Source: Methylotenera sp. (GTDB lineage: Bacteria > Pseudomonadota > Gammaproteobacteria > Burkholderiales > Methylophilaceae). Taken from it: a DNA stretch of 15,014 nucleotides. Below the pieces are notes generated by a model. That model did not search any database and was not told the DNA's origin. It saw only the letters and a list, made by a program, of their open reading frames with translations. A program made the position numbers and the translations under genes. The DNA lies in the NCBI GenBank assembly GCA_027310735.1, contig DAIDAH010000042.1, positions 1 to 15,014 on the forward strand. Direction: 5' to 3'. Numbering within the stretch: the first letter of the stretch is position 1; each line of letters opens with the position of its first letter. Of the stretch, positions 6,834 to 14,076 are shown piece after piece.

Positions 6834-8444
6834 CTACAGTAGTTTGCTAAATACCTTGGATTTACGTTGAAAGTTATACAGATTCTGTTTTTCTTTTGGC
6901 AGATTCTCTACGCTTTTCTCAATAAAGCCGCGCTCTAAAAACCAGTGTTCTGTCCGTGTGGTCAGGCAAAATAAGCTTTTAAAGCCTAACTCTTTTGCTT
7001 GCGCGGCGCAGTAATAAAATAGTTTGTCGCCACGACCACCGCCTCGATAGGCTGGGTCAATCGCAAGGCAGGCAAACTCGGCGGTTTTTTCCTCAGGAAA
7101 TGGGTACAGTGCTGCGCAACCAATAATGCGATTATCATGTTCCATCACATAAAAATGGTTGATTTCCATCTCGATGTGTTCGCGACAACGCCGTACTAAA
7201 AAGCCTTCAGCCTCCAATGGCTCAATCAGTTTTAAAATGCCACCTACATCATCGATATTGGCTTGGCGCATACTCTCAAGACTTAGCTCCGTCACCATGG
7301 TGCCAATACCATCTAGCGTGAATAGCTCTTGAATAATGGCACCGTCAATGTGGCGCGAAATTAAGTGTGTTCTGGCTACGCCATGCTCGCAAGCGCGAAC
7401 TGCCGCGGGCAGATAGTAGTTAATGTCCTCTGAAATATTAATCGCTTGTTCGCTACCTCTTACATTCCGTAGAAAGTTTTTGGCTTTTTCAGCGGTCATT
7501 TCACGTAGGAGCTCACCGCGTAAGTTATGTACGCCTTCTGAATCCATTAAGAAAATCAGTTTGTCTGCATCCAGTGCAATAGCTGCGCTTACGGCAACAT
7601 CTTCTAGGCTCAAGTTGAATGCCTCACCTGTAGGTGAGTAGCCGAGTGGCGAGAGCATGACCAGTTCGCCATCATCTAAACGTTTTTGAATGCCGGTGGC
7701 ATCAACCCTGCGAACTTCGCCGGTATGCTGTAGATCAACGCCGTCACGCACGCCTAGCGGTTTGGCTGTAACGAAGTTGCCGCTCGCTACACGAATGTCT
7801 GAGCCAGCCATGGGTGAGTTCACCAAGCCCATTGAGAGTAGCGCTTCGATTTCTACGCGAATCGCGCCATTAGCTTCTTTTACGGCCTCCATCGCAAGGT
7901 CGTCTGTCACGCGTAGACCGTTAATGAGTTTGGGCGTCAATTTATCGCGCCGTAAACGTTGCTCAATTTGTGGGCGTGCGCCATGCACCAATACTAGTCG
8001 CACCTCTAGGCTGGCAAGCAGGTTTAAGTCATGCGATAGCGCGATGAATTGTTTTTCATTGACCACTTCGCCACCGAAGGCAATCACAAAGGTGCGACCA
8101 CCAAAGGCGTGGATATAGGGCGCTGCGGAGCGGAACCATTGCACAAAATCTTTGGCGTTTGCATTGGTAATTTTATTGGCAGCTTGTGGCGGTGTAACAA
8201 GGTAAGGCTGCAAGCTTTCTTGGGCAGATAGGTTCGTTTGCGGCACTTCGCTTTGCGTATATAGGTAGGCTGGTGTGCAGTTCAGAGCCTCCGCAATTTT
8301 GCGTAGTAAAGTCTCGGAAATGCCTAATTCACCGCGTTCTATACGCGATAAATTACCGGCATCCGCACTGACTCGTTTGGCGAGTGTTTGCAGGGTGATG
8401 TTGAGTGACTTGCGCCGCTTGCGTATAGATAGGCCGAGTGACAT
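6834..8444 (-). CDS. argA: N-acetylglutamate synthase with N-terminal XRE-type HTH domain
   Basis: This 536-residue protein catalyses acetyl-CoA + L-glutamate to N-acetylglutamate, the first step of arginine synthesis. Residues about 5-62 are a clear Cro/CI (XRE) helix-turn-helix, including LAKRVSADAGNLSRIERGEL. A linker to about residue 95 follows. The amino-acid-kinase domain begins at about 97 with FVQWFRSAAPYIHAF, then GGRTFVIAFGGE and LVLVHGARPQI. The GNAT domain (about 385-536) holds the acetyl-CoA loop RGGGRG (467-472). E. coli ArgA is about 443 residues, so the HTH accounts for the extra length. M1 is the only methionine before the kinase domain, and the HTH is well preserved, so the fusion is real unless a sequencing error joined two frames. 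The ribosome site is weak. A palindrome lies 25 bases upstream of the start codon. Confidence 0.9.
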   Translation of the reverse strand: MSLGLSIRKRRKSLNITLQTLAKRVSADAGNLSRIERGELGISETLLRKIAEALNCTPAYLYTQSEVPQTNLSAQESLQPYLVTPPQAANKITNANAKDFVQWFRSAAPYIHAFGGRTFVIAFGGEVVNEKQFIALSHDLNLLASLEVRLVLVHGARPQIEQRLRRDKLTPKLINGLRVTDDLAMEAVKEANGAIRVEIEALLSMGLVNSPMAGSDIRVASGNFVTAKPLGVRDGVDLQHTGEVRRVDATGIQKRLDDGELVMLSPLGYSPTGEAFNLSLEDVAVSAAIALDADKLIFLMDSEGVHNLRGELLREMTAEKAKNFLRNVRGSEQAINISEDINYYLPAAVRACEHGVARTHLISRHIDGAIIQELFTLDGIGTMVTELSLESMRQANIDDVGGILKLIEPLEAEGFLVRRCREHIEMEINHFYVMEHDNRIIGCAALYPFPEEKTAEFACLAIDPAYRGGGRGDKLFYYCAAQAKELGFKSLFCLTTRTEHWFLERGFIEKSVENLPKEKQNLYNFQRKSKVFSKLL

Positions 8445-8468
8445 AGGTTTTTTTAAAGCATCTAAAAG

Positions 8469-8481
8469 TGTATAATATACA
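8469..8481. promoter_or_regulatory. Palindromic candidate operator for argA autoregulation
   Basis: TGTATA-A-TATACA is a perfect 6+6 palindrome about a single central base. It overlaps the predicted transcription start of argA, 25 bases upstream of the ATG. Its size and symmetry suit an XRE-family dimer, and the encoded ArgA carries such a domain. The surrounding DNA is very AT-rich, which makes chance palindromes easier. Confidence 0.5.
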
Positions 8482-8483
8482 AA

Positions 8484-8512
8484 AATATATAATAATTATG
8501 TAATTAATGCAA
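8484..8512 (-). promoter_or_regulatory. Predicted sigma-70-type promoter of argA
   Basis: On the minus strand a -35-like TTGCAT (8507-8512) and a -10-like TATATT (8484-8489) are separated by exactly 17 bases. The start would fall near 8477, inside the palindrome. The -10 matches five of six consensus bases but the -35 matches only three, so the call is tentative in AT-rich DNA. Confidence 0.4.
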
Positions 8513-8538
8513 ATTAAATATTTGGGTCTATACGCGGC

Positions 8539-9285
8539 TTAATTGAAGTCGCCCCAAAGTGTCTGCATGGCGGAGATTGCCGCTAAAGCTGCAGTTTCGG
8601 TGCGCAGCACTCTGGTGCCTAGCTGAATGCCCTGAAAGCCGTGAGTGATGGAGAGTGCGATTTCCTCATCGGTCAGGCCGCCCTCTGCGCCAATCAGCAG
8701 ATAAATGTTGCCGCTTGGTTTGATGATATTGCTTAAATGTTGCTTGGCATCTGGCGCTAACGTGATTTTGCATGCGTCTGGTTCTGGTGTTTTTGCAAGT
8801 TGGGCAAAGAGATGGCTGTAACTCAGTGGTGCGCTGACGGTTGGTACAAATGCGCGGCCAGATTGCTCGCAGGCGGAAATGGCAATATTTTGCCAGTGCT
8901 CGGTACGTTTCTCTGCACGTTCGGCTGATAGCTTTACTACACTGCGCTGGCTGGTAATCGGCTGTATGCTGGTCACGCCCAGTTCAACGGCTTTTTGAAT
9001 GGTGAAGTCCATGCGGTCGCCGCTGGAGATGGCTTGCAGTAGCGTAATGCGCAGTGGTGATTCATTCTCTATCTTGTTGGCCGCGGCCACCGTTGCTAGT
9101 ACGGTATTCTTTTTGATGGAAGTTAGTTCGCATTCGTAATCGAAGCCATCACCATTAAATACAATGGCGCTATCGCCCACCTCTAATCTTAATGCTCGTG
9201 TGGCATGCGCGGCAGCACTCTCAGAAAGTTGGATAGAAGCGCCGATGGCTAGTGGAGTGTTGGAGTAAAAGCGTAGATTAGCCAT
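8539..9285 (-). CDS. rsmE: 16S rRNA (uracil-1498-N3)-methyltransferase
   Basis: This 248-residue SPOUT methyltransferase methylates N3 of U1498 in 16S rRNA using S-adenosylmethionine. An N-terminal PUA-like part (about 1-70) precedes the catalytic domain. Diagnostic segments are QAISSGDRMDFTIQKAVELG (84-103), ACEQSGR (138-144), GAEGG (199-203) and the knot motif GTRVLRTETA (223-232). Length is normal for the family. It ends 94 bases before argA on the same strand, but argA seems to have its own promoter in the gap. It is divergent from the thioredoxin-fold gene. The ribosome site is weak, but the start gives the expected N-terminus. Confidence 0.93.
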   Translation of the reverse strand: MANLRFYSNTPLAIGASIQLSESAAAHATRALRLEVGDSAIVFNGDGFDYECELTSIKKNTVLATVAAANKIENESPLRITLLQAISSGDRMDFTIQKAVELGVTSIQPITSQRSVVKLSAERAEKRTEHWQNIAISACEQSGRAFVPTVSAPLSYSHLFAQLAKTPEPDACKITLAPDAKQHLSNIIKPSGNIYLLIGAEGGLTDEEIALSITHGFQGIQLGTRVLRTETAALAAISAMQTLWGDFN

Positions 9286-9362
9286 GAAGTGAGTGTCTCT
9301 AATTTTGATGCGAACAGTGATAACATAAACATCAACATTATAAGGAAATTGACGAGAATAAA

Positions 9363-9920
9363 ATGGCTAGCTTGAATCCTCCGGTATGTAATTTTGATAT
9401 GCGTGCGCCAGACTTTGATTTGTTGGGTGTAGATGGTAAGCGCTATACGCTGGCCAATAGTGTTGGGAAAAGTGGTTTATTGGTGATGTTTATCTGTAAT
9501 CACTGCCCTTACATTAAAGCCATTAAAACGCGCTTGGTAGCAGATTGCCGTGAGCTGCTTCAATATGGCATTAACACTATTGCTATTCAAAGTAACGATA
9601 CCAAGAATTATCCTGACGACTCGTTTGAGCGTATGCAGGAAGAAGCAAAAATGTTCAATTTTTCCTTTCCGTATGTTTTAGATGAAACACAAGAAATTGC
9701 AAAAGCCTACGGTGCGGTATGTACGCCAGACTTCTTTGGTTTTAATGCTAATCTTGAGTTGCAATATCGTGGTCGTTTTGATGCGGCAGGTCGCGGTGAG
9801 CCGCCAGCAGATAATCCCAGAGATTTGTTGAATGCCATGAAGTTGATTGCGGAAACGAGGCAGGGGCCGCGTGAGCAAATCGCCAGCATTGGTTGCAGCA
9901 TTAAGTGGTTTGCAGAGTGA
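9363..9920 (+). CDS. Thioredoxin-fold peroxiredoxin-like protein (AhpC/TSA family)
   Basis: This 185-residue protein has the thioredoxin fold of the AhpC/TSA superfamily, in the PRX-like group of bacterial thioredoxin-family proteins. It begins with the APDFDLLGVDGKRYTL segment typical of peroxiredoxins. The active-site region is MFICNHCPYIK with C45 and C48, a CxxC pair rather than the single PxxxTxxC of classic peroxiredoxins. AYGAVCTPDFF carries the conserved cis-Pro of the fold. No signal peptide is seen, so it should be cytoplasmic. A disulfide reductase or peroxidase role is likely, but the substrate is unknown. The gene lies 35 bases before the oxidoreductase gene on the same strand, so the two are probably co-transcribed. 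Confidence 0.85.
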   Translation: MASLNPPVCNFDMRAPDFDLLGVDGKRYTLANSVGKSGLLVMFICNHCPYIKAIKTRLVADCRELLQYGINTIAIQSNDTKNYPDDSFERMQEEAKMFNFSFPYVLDETQEIAKAYGAVCTPDFFGFNANLELQYRGRFDAAGRGEPPADNPRDLLNAMKLIAETRQGPREQIASIGCSIKWFAE

Positions 9921-9955
9921 TCTGTCATTAAATTTTTAGGATAAGGGCTTCGCGC

Positions 9956-11017
9956 ATGAATGTAGATAAAAAACTGAAATGGGGCATTATGGGTGCTGCG
10001 CGCGTGAATGAGCGTCTGCTGCCCGCCATCATCGAAGCGTCTAATTCTGAATTGGTGGCGATTGCCAGCCGCCGGGCTGGTGCTGCAAAAGCTACTTTAG
10101 AAAAGTATGCGCCTTGCCACCGCAATGTAGCCTGCTATGATGATCTGGATGCCTTGCTTAATGACGCTAACGTGCAGGCGGTATATTGCCCAATGGCAAA
10201 TAATGAGCATGTGGAATGGGCGCTTAAGGCGATTTATGCTGGTAAGCATGTACTGATAGAAAAGCCCATGGCGCTTACCGTGGGGGATATTGAAGTAATT
10301 GAAGTTGCGGCACTGAAAAATAACGTCAAAGTGATGGAAGGTTTTATGTATCGCTTTCATCCACAGCATGCGAGAGTGAAAGAGATTGTTGAGTCTGGTT
10401 CAATTGGTGATGTGCTTTCAGTGCGAGCCAGCTATTCGTTTCTGATGCGTCCTGCGCGTATGTATCGTATCGCGAGTGGCTTTAAGCAAGGCGGTGGCGC
10501 CATGTGGGATATTGGGCCTTATGCGATACATTCATTACGCTGGGCAATGGGGTTAAGTAATACCGCAAAAAATGGCAAGCCAGCTGAGCCGGTTTCAGTG
10601 ATTGCGCATGCTAAGTTTAATGAGGCGGGTGCAGACATCGTGACTAGTGGCGTATTAGACTTTGGTCATGATGCACAAGGCCGTGCGCGCTTTGGTCATT
10701 TTGATGTGAGTTTCGAGCGCTCACGTAAATCAGAGTATGAAGTCATTGGCACTAAAGGCTGGGTAAAATGCCATGCGGCTTGGGTGTTCCAGAACGATGT
10801 GCCCGTTATTTCATGGGCTCTGGAAGATGGAAAGTATGCTGAAGAACGTTTTGCGCCAAGTAATCACTTTAATTTGGAAATTGAGCATTTCAGCGATTGC
10901 GTATTAAATGACAGGGCGCCTCATTTGACATTTGAAGATGCAAAAGCGAATTGTCGGGCGATTGAATCAGTTTTGCATGCTGCTGCGGCTAACAGTGGCT
11001 TGGTGAGTTTGTCGTAA
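9956..11017 (+). CDS. Gfo/Idh/MocA-family NAD(P)-dependent oxidoreductase
   Basis: This 353-residue protein has a Rossmann dinucleotide-binding N-terminus (GIMGAARVNERLLPAI, 10-25) and the EKP motif (E102-K103-P104) near the nicotinamide. The C-terminal sheet domain carries GGGAMWDIGPYAIHSLRW (179-196), where family members have the catalytic GGGxxxDxGxY segment. These enzymes usually oxidise or reduce sugars, inositols or related cyclic compounds; the substrate cannot be read from the sequence. AGGATAAGG upstream supports the start. It follows the thioredoxin-fold gene by 35 bases, but nothing else nearby points to a pathway. Confidence 0.9.
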   Translation: MNVDKKLKWGIMGAARVNERLLPAIIEASNSELVAIASRRAGAAKATLEKYAPCHRNVACYDDLDALLNDANVQAVYCPMANNEHVEWALKAIYAGKHVLIEKPMALTVGDIEVIEVAALKNNVKVMEGFMYRFHPQHARVKEIVESGSIGDVLSVRASYSFLMRPARMYRIASGFKQGGGAMWDIGPYAIHSLRWAMGLSNTAKNGKPAEPVSVIAHAKFNEAGADIVTSGVLDFGHDAQGRARFGHFDVSFERSRKSEYEVIGTKGWVKCHAAWVFQNDVPVISWALEDGKYAEERFAPSNHFNLEIEHFSDCVLNDRAPHLTFEDAKANCRAIESVLHAAAANSGLVSLS

Positions 11018-11040
11018 TCAAATAATGATGAAAAGATTGT

Positions 11041-11076
11041 TGTCAGCTATGGGTGGTTTGATCTGTTGAGCTGACA
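11041..11076. terminator. Possible bidirectional hairpin between convergent genes
   Basis: Perfect 8-bp arms TGTCAGCT and AGCTGACA are separated by 20 bases, between the convergent oxidoreductase gene and the small minus-strand gene. The location suits a shared terminator, but the loop is long and no T run follows, so it could equally be an unrelated repeat. Confidence 0.3.
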
Positions 11077-11133
11077 GCGATTGAATTAAGTTTAAATTGG
11101 TTTGTTTGATTAAAGCGATAGTTTGATTGATAG

Positions 11134-11391
11134 CTAGTTTCTAGCCCCAAACATGTATTTTTTCTCAGGTGCCGTTGCTTCTAGGCTAGGTGTTGCGCCA
11201 AGTAAGCCTAGCATGTTTTGTAAATCCAGAGATAACAAAACCAATTTTTCATCTCCAACTTCGTCTACTTTCTGGAAAATCTCAGCGCTGTAGTTTCTAT
11301 CTTTAAGTAATTTTGCTGGATTGACAGCACCGATTACTTGTCTTGCCGCGACTGAAAACTTTGACAGTGTTACTAAGCATTGATTGTCCAT
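11134..11391 (-). CDS. Small hypothetical protein, 85 residues
   Basis: I do not recognise this family. The 85-residue product has mixed, protein-like composition with no signal peptide, no membrane segment and one cysteine. The N-terminal two-thirds look helical and amphipathic (RQVIGAVNPAKLLKDRNY, KLVLLSLDLQNMLGLLG). A short linker with Ala, Pro and Thr leads to a basic end, EKKYMFGARN, which looks like a conserved tail. A GAGGG ribosome site lies four bases before the ATG, which supports a real gene. No other long gene overlaps it. It stands alone on this strand, facing the oxidoreductase gene and divergent from transketolase across a 464-base gap. Confidence 0.6.
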   Translation of the reverse strand: MDNQCLVTLSKFSVAARQVIGAVNPAKLLKDRNYSAEIFQKVDEVGDEKLVLLSLDLQNMLGLLGATPSLEATAPEKKYMFGARN

Positions 11392-11855
11392 AAACCCTCG
11401 TTGGTTAATGTTGTTGAGTAAAGAAATTCGTCTGTTTTTAATTTTTAGATGCTTGTATAAAGTGCAATTAAATTGTTTTGGTGCACTTTTTTGTTAAAAG
11501 TAGCCTTTAAACAATATTCTGTATGCAATAAGCATTTAGTGTGCCAATTTATAGTGGAGTTCTTAAAGTAAGTGTAGCTGTCGTTGATGGGCGCGCCTAG
11601 CCTCAGTAGTGTCTAATCAACTCGTAGTCTTAATTGTTCGCATGGGTTTTACTATGCTCATTAAAGGAGCATGTTGCGGATGTTGTACTTGCCGAAAAAG
11701 ACTATCTAAGCAATAATTTAACTTTTGTAAAAAAGCAGCTGTTTAAAGATCACTTTAAAACTGATTTTTTGAAGAATTCAATCTTGGCTTTAATGATTTT
11801 CTGTTAGCGCGGAATATCTGTTAAGACCTCAAGTTAATCAATTAGGGAGAAAACT
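11392..11855. other. 464-base stretch without a supported gene, upstream of tkt
   Basis: This AT-rich region separates the small minus-strand gene from transketolase. It holds a hairpin with a T tract (11459-11494), a smaller hairpin ATGCTC...GAGCAT (11654-11672) and TTGAA-GAA-TTCAA (11769-11781). The transketolase ribosome site AGGGAGA is at 11844-11850. A 57-codon open stretch (11634-11807) lacks an ATG and is not called a gene. The promoters of both flanking genes should lie here, but I see no convincing -35/-10 pair. A long regulated leader or a small RNA is possible. Confidence 0.5.
11459..11494 (+). terminator. Terminator-like hairpin in the tkt upstream region
   Basis: Perfect 8-bp arms AAAGTGCA (11459-11466) and TGCACTTT (11482-11489) enclose a 15-base loop and run straight into more T residues. 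It resembles an intrinsic terminator for a plus-strand transcript, although no plus-strand gene ends nearby. It could close a small RNA or stop read-through from the oxidoreductase gene. Confidence 0.4.
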
Positions 11856-13841
11856 ATGGCAACACGTAAAGACCTAGCCAACGCGATCCGTGCGTTATCT
11901 ATGGATGCAGTGCAAAAAGCTAACTCTGGCCATCCAGGTGCGCCTATGGGTATGGCAGAAATCGCAGAAGAGCTTTGGAATCATCACTTAAGCCATAACC
12001 CAAAAAATCCTAACTGGTCAAATCGCGACCGTTTCGTGCTTTCTAATGGTCACGGTTCAATGTTGATCTATTCATTGTTGCACCTGACAGGTTATGCGTT
12101 GCCAATGGATGAGTTGAAAACATTCCGTCAATTGCACTCAAAATGTGCTGGTCACCCAGAGTACGGTTATGCTCCAGGCGTTGAAACAACAACTGGTCCA
12201 TTAGGTCAAGGTATTGCTAACGGTGTTGGTTTTGCTATGGCTGAAAAATTATTAGCCGACCAATTCAATAAGCCAGGTCACGAGATTGTTGACCATAGCA
12301 CTTATGTGTTCTTGGGCGACGGTTGTATGATGGAAGGCGTTTCTCATGAAGCTTGTGCACTTGCAGGTACTTGGGGCTTAGGCAAACTCACAGCATTCTG
12401 GGATGACAACGGTATTTCTATCGATGGTCACATCGAAGGTTGGTACACGGATGATACAGCTAAACGTTTTGAATCATACGGCTGGCACGTTCAGTCAGTA
12501 GATGGTCATGATGTTGCTGCTATCGGCGCTGCAATTGCAGCAGCTAAAAAAGTAACAGACAAGCCATCATTGATCTGCTGTAAAACAGTGATCGGTATGG
12601 GTTCACCAAACAAATCTGGCTCACATGATTGCCACGGTTCAGCATTAGGCCTTGAAGAAGTTGCTGCTACACGTGCAAACATCGGCTGGCCACATGAGCC
12701 ATTTGTGATTCCAGCAGATGTTTACGCAGGTTGGGATGCAACAGCTAAAGGCGCAGCTGCCGAAGCAGCTTGGGATGCTAAATTTGCAGCTTATGCTGCA
12801 GCTTTCCCAGCAGAAGCCGCAGAATACAAACGCCGTATTGCAGGTGATTTACCAGCTAACTGGAAATCAGCTACTGACGCATTTATCGCGGCAACTAACG
12901 AAAAAGCTGAAGGCGTTGCAACACGTAAAGCTTCACAAAATGCAATTACTGCATTAGCACCAATCTTGCCAGAGTTCTTGGGTGGTTCAGCTGACTTAAC
13001 AGGTTCAAACCTGACTTCGTGCGCTAGCTTCAAGCACGTATCTGGTAAAGAGCCAGGTAACTACATCTCTTACGGTGTACGTGAGTTCGGCATGTTCGCA
13101 ATCATGAACGGTATGGCATTGCACGGTGGTTTGATTCCATTCGGCGGTACTTTCCACATGTTCTCTGACTATGCTAAGAGCGCATTGCGTATGGCTGCAT
13201 TGATGAAACAACGTACTATCGCTGTATTGTCACATGACTCTATCGGTCAAGGTGAAGATGGTCCTACACATCAACCAATCGAAAATACTTCAGGTTTGCG
13301 TTACATTCCTAACATGGATGTATGGCGTCCTGCTGACTCAGTAGAAACTGCAATTGCTTGGGTTGCCGCTGTTGAGCGTAAAGATGGTCCTAGCAGCTTA
13401 GTATTAAGTCGTCAAAACGTTCCTGGTGTTAAACATGATGCAGCACAGTTCGACTTAATCCGTAAGGGTGGTTATGTGTTCTCTGATGTAGCTGGTAAAG
13501 CAGACGTAATCATCATCGCTAACGGTTCAGAAATGGAATTGGCTGTTAAAGCTGCTGCTGAATTGAATGCTGCTGGTACTAAAGTGCGCGTAGTTTCAAT
13601 GCCATCAACAAACGTATTTGACCGTCAAGATCAAGCTTACAAAGATAGCGTGTTAACTGCAGGTGTTAAACGCGTGGCTGTTGAAGCTGCTCATCCAGAT
13701 TTCTGGCGTAAATATGTAGGTATTGAAGGTGCTGTAGTTGGTATCGCTACATTCGGTGAGTCAGCTCCAGGTAATGTGTTGATGAAACACTTTGGTTTCA
13801 CAGTTGAAAACGTAGTGGCAACTGTTAAATCAGTACTTTAA
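11856..13841 (+). CDS. tkt: Transketolase
   Basis: This 661-residue thiamine-diphosphate enzyme moves two-carbon ketol units between sugar phosphates in the pentose-phosphate and ribulose-monophosphate cycles. Visible landmarks are H26 (NSGHPGAP), H66 (NGHGSM), TGPLGQG (113-119) and the ThDP/metal motif GDG (154-156) through N185. The catalytic Glu lies in REFGM (about residue 410), and DSIGQGEDGPTHQPIE contacts the substrate. Length is normal and nothing looks broken. An AGGGAGA ribosome site supports the start. In a methylotroph it would regenerate the formaldehyde acceptor. A terminator follows, then gap, an arrangement seen in Calvin-type and glycolytic gene clusters. Its Ala codons favour GCT and GCA, suggesting high expression. 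Confidence 0.97.
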   Translation: MATRKDLANAIRALSMDAVQKANSGHPGAPMGMAEIAEELWNHHLSHNPKNPNWSNRDRFVLSNGHGSMLIYSLLHLTGYALPMDELKTFRQLHSKCAGHPEYGYAPGVETTTGPLGQGIANGVGFAMAEKLLADQFNKPGHEIVDHSTYVFLGDGCMMEGVSHEACALAGTWGLGKLTAFWDDNGISIDGHIEGWYTDDTAKRFESYGWHVQSVDGHDVAAIGAAIAAAKKVTDKPSLICCKTVIGMGSPNKSGSHDCHGSALGLEEVAATRANIGWPHEPFVIPADVYAGWDATAKGAAAEAAWDAKFAAYAAAFPAEAAEYKRRIAGDLPANWKSATDAFIAATNEKAEGVATRKASQNAITALAPILPEFLGGSADLTGSNLTSCASFKHVSGKEPGNYISYGVREFGMFAIMNGMALHGGLIPFGGTFHMFSDYAKSALRMAALMKQRTIAVLSHDSIGQGEDGPTHQPIENTSGLRYIPNMDVWRPADSVETAIAWVAAVERKDGPSSLVLSRQNVPGVKHDAAQFDLIRKGGYVFSDVAGKADVIIIANGSEMELAVKAAAELNAAGTKVRVVSMPSTNVFDRQDQAYKDSVLTAGVKRVAVEAAHPDFWRKYVGIEGAVVGIATFGESAPGNVLMKHFGFTVENVVATVKSVL

Positions 13842-13872
13842 GCTTATCGTATTGATCTAGTGTAACAAGCAA

Positions 13873-13900
13873 AGAAAGAGCCTCGTTTGAGGCTCTTTTT
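13873..13900 (+). terminator. Rho-independent terminator of tkt
   Basis: A 10-bp perfect stem (AAAGAGCCTC / GAGGCTCTTT) with a GTTT loop runs into a T tract about 30 bases after the tkt stop codon. It suggests that much of gap transcription starts independently downstream. Confidence 0.9.
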
Positions 13901-13944
13901 GCTTAATACACTGCATAAGTAATGCTTATGATTCGATTAAGAAT

Positions 13945-13977
13945 AAGTAAGCGCATAAAGCATTTATGCGCTTACTT
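13945..13977. repeat. 33-base perfect palindrome between tkt and gap
   Basis: Arms of 15 bases (starting AAGTAAGCGCATAAA) pair perfectly around a GCA loop, and wobble pairing could extend the stem to 18 bp. No T run follows on either side, so it is not a standard terminator. It may be a large operator, an RNA-stability stem or a cruciform-prone element. A smaller repeat CATAAG-TAATG-CTTATG lies just before it at 13914-13930. Confidence 0.7.
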
Positions 13978-14021
13978 GTTGCTGTAAAATTAAGTCTAAA
14001 TCTAATGCTTTTAAATAATGT

Positions 14022-14057
14022 GTTTGAATGATTTACACATTCAAACTGAGAGTTTTT
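14022..14057 (+). terminator. Attenuator-like hairpin with T6 just upstream of gap
   Basis: A perfect 9-bp stem (GTTTGAATG / CATTCAAAC) with a 7-base loop is followed, after five bases, by six T residues. It ends about 20 bases before the gap start codon and close to its ribosome site (GGGAA). It is AT-rich and weaker than the tkt terminator. It could act as an attenuator or a 5' protective stem. Confidence 0.45.
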
Positions 14058-14076
14058 TATATTTCGGGAAATTAAA

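Noticed and set aside
11480..11496. Sigma-54-like TGGTGCA...TTTGTT upstream of tkt
   Set aside because: The GG lacks a GC partner at the required spacing, and the site overlaps the terminator-like hairpin.
11671..11709. 12-codon leader-peptide-like ORF after AAAGGAG
   Set aside because: The Shine-Dalgarno-like sequence is almost touching the first ATG, the peptide has no run of regulatory codons, and it ends about 150 bases before tkt with no attenuator pairing visible.
11634..11807. 57-codon open stretch with protein-like residues (such as VADVVLAEKDYL)
   Set aside because: It has no ATG until near its end, starts only with TTG right after a stop, and has no ribosome site. AT-rich non-coding DNA easily yields Lys, Asn, Phe and Leu codons. 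Homology could revive it as a gene remnant.
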